Position numbers and translations under genes: made by a program. Source: Paraglaciecola psychrophila 170 (GTDB lineage Bacteria > Pseudomonadota > Gammaproteobacteria > Enterobacterales > Alteromonadaceae). Taken from it: a stretch of 64,000 bases of DNA. Numbering within the stretch: position 1 is the stretch's first letter; each line of letters begins with the position of its first letter. The notes under the pieces are model-generated. The model saw only the letters and a list, made by a program, of their open reading frames with translations. It did no database searches and was not told where the DNA came from. Shown here one piece after another: positions 58,318 through 64,000 of the stretch. The DNA lies in contig NC_020514.1 of the NCBI RefSeq assembly GCF_000347635.1, forward strand, positions 3,348,001 through 3,412,000, written 5' to 3'.

Positions 58318-58359
58318 TAATGGAGGGGAATTTCGTCACTATGAAATTCCCCTCCATTA
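58318..58359. terminator. Long hairpin downstream of the TonB receptor
   Basis: Perfect 17-bp arms (58318-58334 and 58343-58359) with an 8-base loop GTCACTAT and a short T-rich tail ATTTTTATT. Probably terminates the receptor transcript; symmetry may also serve the minus strand. Confidence 0.88.
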
Positions 58360-58406
58360 TTTTTATTGGTACTTTCGGCGTTTAACATAAGCACACTGGA
58401 TAAAAA

Positions 58407-59174
58407 TCATAGCATTAACTGGTGCTTAAAATTATTCAGCATACTTGCAAAAAGCTCAGGCCGATAAAAAGGTGAGCCATGTCCTGTCATCTCCATCAGT
58501 TCAAACCTGCCACTAGGAATAGCATTAGCGATGCGTCGCGCTTCGGGCAGGTTCATGTCTTGGCGACCGCATGCTACAAGTACCGGCACCTTAATGTTGC
58601 CCAACATTTCAGACGTATCGGGTTCATGTTGATGAGCCGTATGTGCATTAAACGCAGCGTCTCTATTTTCGTAAAATCGCCATGATTTTTTAGGCACAAT
58701 CTCAGGCTCGCCTGCTGCGGCTAATAATTGTCTGGCTTTTGCTGCCAAAGCCTTTTGCTCTGATTGCTCGACTGGGGGCGTTAACGCCACGTCAAATAAA
58801 CCTAAGGCAGTCAACTTTTCTTCATGACGCAATGCAAACTGAGCAGCGGTTCTAGCACCATAAGCCACACCCAGAACAAACGCTTTGGGTATCTGTAAAA
58901 CATCCATAATAGCGGCTAAATCATCTGCATACTGAGAGAAAGTAAACTCATGGTCTTTACCCCTAGCACTTTTGCCGGTTCCGCGAATATCAAAACGTAA
59001 AATACGATATGACTCTAACAGAGTCGGCAATACAGGCTCCCAAGCGGTTAGATTAACGCTGGCCATATTCACCAGAGCCAATACCGGGTTTGAGATTTCA
59101 CCGTCAAGGGAATAGTGAAATACTATACCGTAAGCTGTAACGGTTTTATTACTTTGTTCGTACGACAAACACAT
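58407..59174 (-). CDS. Alpha/beta-hydrolase-fold protein lacking the nucleophile serine
   Basis: The 255-residue protein matches the fold from residue 20 on: ALVNMASVNLTAWEPVLPTL, LRFDIRGTGKSARG, VLGVAYGARTAAQFALR, then VPVLVACGRQDMNLPEARRI and MTGHGSPFYRPE. The acid D and base H are present. The nucleophile elbow reads G-V-A-Y-G where active enzymes have G-x-S-x-G, so serine is replaced by alanine (codon GCT, one change from TCT). It may be a pseudoenzyme, a non-serine binding protein or an inactivated hydrolase. It is divergent from the M20 peptidase over a perfect palindrome. Confidence 0.85.
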   Translation of the reverse strand: MCLSYEQSNKTVTAYGIVFHYSLDGEISNPVLALVNMASVNLTAWEPVLPTLLESYRILRFDIRGTGKSARGKDHEFTFSQYADDLAAIMDVLQIPKAFVLGVAYGARTAAQFALRHEEKLTALGLFDVALTPPVEQSEQKALAAKARQLLAAAGEPEIVPKKSWRFYENRDAAFNAHTAHQHEPDTSEMLGNIKVPVLVACGRQDMNLPEARRIANAIPSGRFELMEMTGHGSPFYRPELFASMLNNFKHQLML

Positions 59175-59277
59175 AAGTCTTCCGGATAAAAAACGATATT
59201 TAGTTTATTGTATTGATTATTAGGCAGAAATATCAGGTGCAAAAGTAGAATAAATGAAAAGCGCGGCCCCTGATCTC

Positions 59278-59320
59278 GCTTTCTCATTAACAGCTTTACT
59301 AAAGCTGTTAATGAGAAAGC
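59278..59320. repeat. Perfect 43-bp palindrome (21-bp arms, 1-nt centre)
   Basis: Arms 59278-59298 and 59300-59320 are exact reverse complements around a single C. Neither side has a T tract. It lies in the divergent promoter region between the alpha/beta-hydrolase-like gene and the M20 peptidase, 130 bases from the latter's start. Confidence 0.97.
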
Positions 59321-59451
59321 AAAACTAACGTTTCTATTAACTTATCACTGACTAAAAAGAATGAATGCCAACGATATATACATAGGGATGCATATTAACG
59401 CTAGCTAGCGTAATATTTTACTTAAATATTTCTGACCGAGAACATTCTAAT

Positions 59452-60753
59452 ATGTTGCAAAAATCCTCACTATTACTTCTTTTATGTAGTTTATGCTCTA
59501 CATATGTTGCTGCCAATCAGGACGTAGAGCAGCAAATAATCCAACATGTTGATACCCAACTCGACGAGTCAACGGCTTTACTTAAACAGCTGGTCAACAT
59601 TAATAGCGGCACCATGAATTTCGCCGGAGTTAGAAGAGTAGGTATGCTACTGAAACAAAAGTACGATGCTTTAGGCTTTACTACTCAATGGCTGGATGGC
59701 AATACATTCGGCCGAGCCGGACATTTGATTGCGACTTATGAGTCAACCAGTCATCCCGATGCTGCAAAAATTTTGTTGATAGGGCATTTAGATACGGTAT
59801 TTGCTAAGGATGATGATTTTCAAACAATCACTGAACTTGCTAACGAACGTTTGGCTGGACCGGGAATTACTGACATGAAAGGCGGCGATGTGATCATGTT
59901 AGCGGCTTTGCAAGCATTACAAAAGCAAGGTTTGTTGCAACAATTAAACATTAAAGTGGTTATGACGGGTGATGAAGAATCAAGTGGCAAACCGTTATCG
60001 CTTTCAAAACAAGCCATCATTGACGCAGCGATTTGGGCTGATATTGCTTTGGGATTTGAAGATGGAGACAGCAACATTACCACTGCAGTAACCTCGCGTC
60101 GTGGTTCGGTTAATTGGTCACTGACAGTGAAAGGCAAACCTGCCCATTCTTCACAAATTTTTACGGATGAAAACGGCGACGGTGCGATTTTTGAAACGGC
60201 ACGTATTCTGAATGAATTTCGTGTTCAGCTTCAGCATGAAAAGTTGCTTTCCTTTAACCCCGGTGTAATAGCCGGTGGAACTAGAGTTACCCAGCAAGAC
60301 GATAAATCAAATTTTAGCGCATTTGGTAAAACCAATGTCATTGCAAAAGACACACTAGTAAAGGGTGGGATCCGTGCTGCAAGCCCAGAGCAACTGGAAC
60401 GGGCTAAAGTAGTGATGCAAACTATTGTCTCACAAAACCTGCGGCACACTTCAGCCGTTTTAGAGTTTCAATCCGGTTATCCACCAATGGCACAAACATC
60501 TAATAATAATGATTTATTGGCATTATATAGTCAAGTAAGTGTGGATTTGGGTTATGGGAAAATCACTGCGGTAAATCCACGTAACGCCGGAGCGGCCGAC
60601 ATCTCTTTTGCCGCATCTCATGTTGATATGTCACTTGATGGTTTAGGCTTAATGGGCAGTGGTGGCCACACTAAGGATGAAGTAGCGGATATGTCGAGTT
60701 TTATAAAAAACATGCGAAAAACGGCCATACTCATTTATCGTTTGTCTCAATGA
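59452..60753 (+). CDS. M20-family metallopeptidase (glutamate carboxypeptidase-like), exported
   Basis: The 433-residue protein has a signal peptide (SLLLLLCSLCSTYVAA) and the M20 di-zinc site: LLIGHLDTVF (H, D), PGITDMKGGDV (bridging D), MTGDEESSGKP (catalytic and ligand E) and MGSGGHTKDE (last H). The dimerisation domain contains GSVNWSLTVKGKPAHS. It resembles carboxypeptidase G2-type enzymes that remove C-terminal glutamate. The mature protein should be periplasmic. The start is ATG at 59452 without a strong ribosome site. Confidence 0.93.
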   Translation: MLQKSSLLLLLCSLCSTYVAANQDVEQQIIQHVDTQLDESTALLKQLVNINSGTMNFAGVRRVGMLLKQKYDALGFTTQWLDGNTFGRAGHLIATYESTSHPDAAKILLIGHLDTVFAKDDDFQTITELANERLAGPGITDMKGGDVIMLAALQALQKQGLLQQLNIKVVMTGDEESSGKPLSLSKQAIIDAAIWADIALGFEDGDSNITTAVTSRRGSVNWSLTVKGKPAHSSQIFTDENGDGAIFETARILNEFRVQLQHEKLLSFNPGVIAGGTRVTQQDDKSNFSAFGKTNVIAKDTLVKGGIRAASPEQLERAKVVMQTIVSQNLRHTSAVLEFQSGYPPMAQTSNNNDLLALYSQVSVDLGYGKITAVNPRNAGAADISFAASHVDMSLDGLGLMGSGGHTKDEVADMSSFIKNMRKTAILIYRLSQ

Positions 60754-60782
60754 TTTATCACTTAATTAGATAATAGCTAAGC

Positions 60783-60858
60783 AAGTGTCTTGGTATGGAA
60801 ATGGTATACGCACGGTTATGAATAAAACCTCATGGACTCCATTCCATACCTGACACTT
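60783..60858. repeat. Imperfect inverted repeat downstream of the M20 gene
   Basis: Left AAGTGTC-TT-GGTATGGAAATGG and right CCATTCCATACC-T-GACACTT form a near-perfect hairpin enclosing about 35 bases. It could end the M20 transcript or be a small mobile element. Confidence 0.75.
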
Positions 60859-61041
60859 CTTGTTGGTTCGAGTACGACACACGTTTTGTAGACATAGGTC
60901 GGTAAAAGGCCAAATTTCTTTTGCAGCGATTGTGTAAATCGTAGACTTTTTAACCCCCCTGAGGCCCTTGATCCAACATGTCTCGAAATATTTCAGTGTC
61001 GGATGCATATATGATACTCACACCTTATTTATTGCGGTTTA

Positions 61042-61260
61042 TCACCATACCTTTTTGAACCACACAATAAGGGGTTCAATCTTTGTGGAAAAAAAGTTGA
61101 TAAATACGTAAGTGGCTAGCTCATGCTTGGGTAATTCTTTAAAGGCACCAAATGAATGAATATTTAGTGCAAAAGCATGCCCTAAATTATTACCTTTAAA
61201 TTGAAGATGGGCCTCTAAAGCTAATGGTATTCTTGTATAGGTACAATGATGAATAGACAC
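61042..61260 (-). CDS. Small PilZ-like protein, 72 aa
   Basis: The GTG at 61260 has an ideal ribosome site, AGGAGG, four bases upstream, strong evidence for a real gene. The protein reads HHCTYTRIPLALEAHLQFKG, NLGHAFALNIHSFGAF and KELPKHELATYVFINF, resembling the N-terminal part of PilZ domains (N-I-x-x-G-A-F). The RxxxR c-di-GMP motif is not clear and the C-terminal half of a PilZ domain is missing, so it may be truncated. The gene follows an unidentified remnant on the same strand. Confidence 0.5.
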   Translation of the reverse strand: MSIHHCTYTRIPLALEAHLQFKGNNLGHAFALNIHSFGAFKELPKHELATYVFINFFSTKIEPLIVWFKKVW

Positions 61261-61327
61261 TTTACCTCCTAATATTCAATTTAGATGTATCCAGAATAAA
61301 TACTATGGCGGAACTAGCCAATTCGCA

Positions 61328-61533
61328 TCAGCTTATGCTTAGACTGAAATCTTGAAATAAATGGTTATTTAGAATGGCAGAAAGCTCTCTAATTGACGGT
61401 GTTCCTGAAACGGCTTGATATAAATCTTTAGAACCTACATTTTTATACGCTGACTTTATAGCGGTACTTTCACACCAGTAAAGTTGATATCTCTTAGTGC
61501 AATTTTAACACCCTGCTCATGACACCAGTCCAT
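61328..61533 (-). pseudogene. Unidentified remnant with one frameshift
   Basis: From an ATG at 61533: MDWCHEQGVKIALRDINFTG. After a frameshift near 61470 it continues ESTAIKSAYKNVGSKDLYQA then IRELSAILNNHLFQDFSLSI to a stop at 61328. Both halves have protein-like composition, but I do not recognise the family. Confidence 0.35.
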
Positions 61534-61642
61534 ATTATTAAATACTTTTTGCAAACTAAAATGCAGAAGGACGCGTTATACAATTTGGTTCCCTGTTCGA
61601 AAGTGATATTATACGATTGTTGATAAATGAAGAAGATACAAA

Positions 61643-61804
61643 ATGAACCGTCGTAAAAAAGGTAATCAGATTTTAAGAGCGCGAGTCAAAAAGGCAAATG
61701 CCAAATTGAACCCCAGTAATAAGCCTAAATACATTAGCAAAGCTGATAGGGAGACCGAAACCACCGAGTCTACTCAAGAAAAAAACCTCGTTTCAGAAGA
61801 ATGA
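61643..61804 (+). CDS. DUF2986 small basic protein, 53 aa
   Basis: An ATG with AGAAGA upstream gives MNRRKKGNQILRARVKKANA then KLNPSNKPKYISKADRETET and an acidic tail. The MNRRKK opening and KPKYISKADR are diagnostic of DUF2986, a short basic family common in Vibrionales and Alteromonadales, function unknown. Short length makes such genes easy to miss. Isolated between minus-strand genes. Confidence 0.85.
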   Translation: MNRRKKGNQILRARVKKANAKLNPSNKPKYISKADRETETTESTQEKNLVSEE

Positions 61805-61939
61805 GGTTGATATTGTAATGTTCTTTAAAAGAGGAGCACGGTGTCTTTACTCAATAGCCTGCCCATTAAGAAACGGTGATTTTAGTAAAATGGCAGCTTC
61901 GACTGCCTCAACATACCATCAATAATACCTCAAATAGAA

Positions 61940-62785
61940 CTACACACTTTTGTTTACCTTGTTTAATAGCATGGTTTTTACACACAAAACGTTTTTAGCC
62001 CTCCATATCAACCAGTATCTAGTTTGATTGACGTAATAGCTCACTCTGTCAATCAATGGAAATACCATTTCTTCCCCTTTTTGGTAATAAAAACAATCCT
62101 CTGAACGCTTTAACCAATCATCGTCAGATTTGTTTTTAACATGCAAAAAACTGTAAGGATTACTTAAGCGAATTTCGCGACGCATCTTGATTTGTTCGGG
62201 TGTACGCTCTGCATAGTGACGACAGACTGGCGATGGATGGTACAAATTTTGGCAGAAAGGTGGCACTTTACCACTGATGTTTTCTGGCCACTTTTCGCTG
62301 GGTGAATTTCTAAAGAAACGCGGCTCACGCCAGTTAATTCGGTAATAATGGCGACGCTCAGATACATTTAATGATTTGTCTTCTTGATCATAAACAACTA
62401 AATCATTATCCGTAAAATAAAACTGTGCTTGCCATACGCGCATTTGATTTTTATCGCGCTGCATGGCTTTCACTAACATCGGTCGCGGATCTTCGGTGAG
62501 CATTTCATCGGCGTCTAAAATATACCACCAATCCGATGCGTTAAAATTATGATGAAACATATTATATACCCGGTTTCTAAACTGATTACGGTAGATTTCA
62601 TCGGTATGAGCAGCAATCACAATACGCTTATCACTTAACGCTTTCTCGCAAATAAGCTCCCAACTACCGTCGGTTGAACCGTTATCAAACACATAAACAG
62701 TGTCGCAAAATCTAAGGGCATTGTTTAAAGTTTCGAGAATAATATCGGCTTCGTTCTTAATAATACAAATTGCGTTAAGTTTCAT
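61940..62785 (-). CDS. GT2-type glycosyltransferase
   Basis: The 281-residue protein begins MKLNAICIIKNEADIILETL and has YVFDNGSTDGSWELI and WWYILDADEMLTEDPRPM, the GT2 nucleotide-sugar and DAD metal features. The later HHYAERT-like part and acidic C-terminus are typical of GT2 members that act on lipid A or capsule. The EW pair in DEMLTEDPR is the likely acid region. It is 45 bases downstream of a second GT2, probably in the same operon. Confidence 0.88.
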   Translation of the reverse strand: MKLNAICIIKNEADIILETLNNALRFCDTVYVFDNGSTDGSWELICEKALSDKRIVIAAHTDEIYRNQFRNRVYNMFHHNFNASDWWYILDADEMLTEDPRPMLVKAMQRDKNQMRVWQAQFYFTDNDLVVYDQEDKSLNVSERRHYYRINWREPRFFRNSPSEKWPENISGKVPPFCQNLYHPSPVCRHYAERTPEQIKMRREIRLSNPYSFLHVKNKSDDDWLKRSEDCFYYQKGEEMVFPLIDRVSYYVNQTRYWLIWRAKNVLCVKTMLLNKVNKSV

Positions 62786-62830
62786 ATTTCACCTCTGACT
62801 AACGTGGATTTGGGCGACTAGATTGGCGGT

Positions 62831-63766
62831 TTATTCGCGCCATGTTTGCAATTGTTGAAACAAGTATTGGGTGATTAACCACATACCAAATAGATTTCGG
62901 TGTAATGGTTTCAATTTACTAACTGGGTGTTTAAGTAGCTGCTTGGCAGCTGTTAATTGACCTGCTTGAATATTCATTTTGGCTAAATGACAAATGTGCG
63001 CCGCACAATACTGCAACACAAAAGGTGCAGTAAGCCTATTTACCTGACCTGCGGCTACTTCTGCCAATAATCGCTTGGCAAAAGGTAATATGTCTTGAGG
63101 TATATGTCTATCACAGGCCCTATTCTCGCTATCGGTGTGATACAGCATTAAGACTAGCGGTGAATAAATAAGGCTACCCTGTAATGCAATTTGAGAAAAA
63201 AGCGCTTGATCTTCACCCATGGCTTCGCCAACGGGGAAACCACCTATCTGCTTAAATAATTGACGACTTATCACTAAACTTGAAGGCATAAAAGGCAAGT
63301 CACCTTTAGCACACACCTCAAAGTAATTGTCCATAACACAGCCTATAGGTGATATATCACCTATAGCTAATTTAGGGTTTCGATAAACGCCATCTTCGAT
63401 AACTTTCTGGTAATTACTGGCGAAACATTGATGTTTAGGGAAACGCTGGATCAACTTGCTCATTTCATATAAATAAAATGGTGTCCATTGATCATCTGCA
63501 TCAATGAATGCGATATGTCGATGTTGAGCTAATGTCACCCCCAAATTACGAGCAGCAGAAACCCCCTTATTTTTTTGCTTCACTAAGGTCAAATTGGGAA
63601 TATTGAGTGTGGCCACCTTGTCAGCACTACCATCGGTTGAACCATCGTCAATCACTATAATTTCTGCTGCGGCGAAACGCTGCTCACAGATAGAAGCAAG
63701 CGTTCTGAAGACGCTATCAACCTTGTTGTACAAAGGAATAACGACTGAAAATCTAATTATGCTCAT
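62831..63766 (-). CDS. GT2-type glycosyltransferase
   Basis: The 311-residue protein starts MSIIRFSVVIPLYNKVDSVF and has IIVIDDGSTDGSADKVA and HIAFIDADDQWTPF. The GEDQALF motif (MGEDQALFSQIALQG) is the catalytic base region. Its length and motif order are normal for GT2. It lies between the next GT2 and an upstream partial gene on the same strand; together they suggest a cell-surface glycan cluster that extends beyond the window. Confidence 0.9.
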   Translation of the reverse strand: MSIIRFSVVIPLYNKVDSVFRTLASICEQRFAAAEIIVIDDGSTDGSADKVATLNIPNLTLVKQKNKGVSAARNLGVTLAQHRHIAFIDADDQWTPFYLYEMSKLIQRFPKHQCFASNYQKVIEDGVYRNPKLAIGDISPIGCVMDNYFEVCAKGDLPFMPSSLVISRQLFKQIGGFPVGEAMGEDQALFSQIALQGSLIYSPLVLMLYHTDSENRACDRHIPQDILPFAKRLLAEVAAGQVNRLTAPFVLQYCAAHICHLAKMNIQAGQLTAAKQLLKHPVSKLKPLHRNLFGMWLITQYLFQQLQTWRE

Positions 63767-63822
63767 AATATTGGTTCCAATTTATGCTTACCAATTAACA
63801 TTATTTATTACCAAGACTAAAT

Positions 63823-64000
63823 TTATTCTTTCCAATTTAGAAGAGCGGCTTGCACGGCTGCATCGGGTTTCATAATGGGTACTGCAAAGCCTGTGCCAAC
63901 GCCTTGATTTAGCTGTTCTGATAACTGTTTTGGGTTTATGTTTTGTGCATCAAATTGGTAGACTTTAGGTACCCCAATCTGTTCACACCAACTGTGACAT
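63823..64000 (-). CDS. C-terminal part of an unidentified gene (cut by window edge)
   Basis: The minus strand encodes HSWCEQIGVPKVYQFDAQ then IMKPDAAVQAALLNWKE and a stop, at least 58 residues. It is the last part of a gene whose rest lies beyond the right edge. By position it belongs to the glycosyltransferase cluster, but the family is not recognisable from this piece. Confidence 0.6.
   Translation of the reverse strand, partial: CHSWCEQIGVPKVYQFDAQNINPKQLSEQLNQGVGTGFAVPIMKPDAAVQAALLNWKE

Noticed and set aside
58318..58359. Hairpin as a riboswitch
   Set aside because: It lies downstream of the receptor stop with a T-rich tail, fitting termination better.
60766..61008. Minus-strand open frame of 80 codons
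   Set aside because: It overlaps the inverted repeat after the M20 gene and has no ribosome site or recognised family; likely chance.

Overview
The window looks like the chromosome of a marine gammaproteobacterium of the Alteromonadales, most likely near Glaciecola/Paraglaciecola in Alteromonadaceae. The basis is the AT-rich base composition and the set of families present: SmrB, PrmB, AroC, an HcaT-like MFS protein, PqiABC, DUF2919, DUF2986, DUF3820, an M13 PepO lipoprotein, a TonB-dependent receptor and a REP-associated tyrosine transposase. The genus is inference from family content, not a database match. No rRNA, tRNA or CRISPR array was seen.

Layout. 1-516 is the N-terminal half of a mannose-1-phosphate guanylyltransferase. 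0.7-9.3 kb holds tcdA, a DedA-like protein, small membrane proteins, a TPR-GGDEF gene split by a homopolymer frameshift, and a likely NhaC-GGT operon beside an Lrp-type regulator. 9.4-12.1 kb holds two dead genes: a DUF6817-like gene broken by a 20-bp tandem duplication, and an acyl-CoA ligase with four lesions. 12.1-21.5 kb is housekeeping and peptide metabolism (CHMI-like isomerase, asnS, PhzF, an MDR reductase, PepO, a PLP decarboxylase). 21.6-28.6 kb is a co-directional run: pqiA, pqiB (frameshifted), pqiC, a diguanylate cyclase, an ATM1-type ABC exporter and two small ORFs.

28.7-42.0 kb is a decay zone. A PEP-CTERM-like protein, a cyclophilin, a gluzincin peptidase, an alpha/beta hydrolase, a HUH transposase, a DUF3604 protein, a DUF885 zinc peptidase and an M24 peptidase are all broken. 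The causes vary: nonsense codons, one-base deletions, an 11-bp repeat expansion and a 14-bp insertion. Intact islands in it are ppnP and its neighbour, a dienelactone hydrolase (which now reads through into the peptidase remnant), a 3-hydroxyacyl-CoA dehydrogenase and a MerR-like gene.

42.1-49.9 kb is conserved core: ansA, a cold-shock protein, an MFS transporter, aroC, prmB, smrB and a sigma-54-type response regulator with a GAFSGA loop. 50-52.8 kb is a flippase, a GT2 glycosyltransferase and a small membrane protein (surface polysaccharide). 53.6-60.8 kb has a DEDD exonuclease, a SPOUT RNA methyltransferase, a TonB-dependent receptor, an alpha/beta-hydrolase-fold protein without its nucleophile serine, and an M20 peptidase. 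A 43-bp palindrome lies between the last two. The right end has a PilZ-like fragment, a DUF2986 gene and glycosyltransferases.

I did not find a convincing new multi-gene system. The strongest unusual signals are the density and variety of gene decay, several perfect inverted repeats, and proteins with altered active-site motifs.
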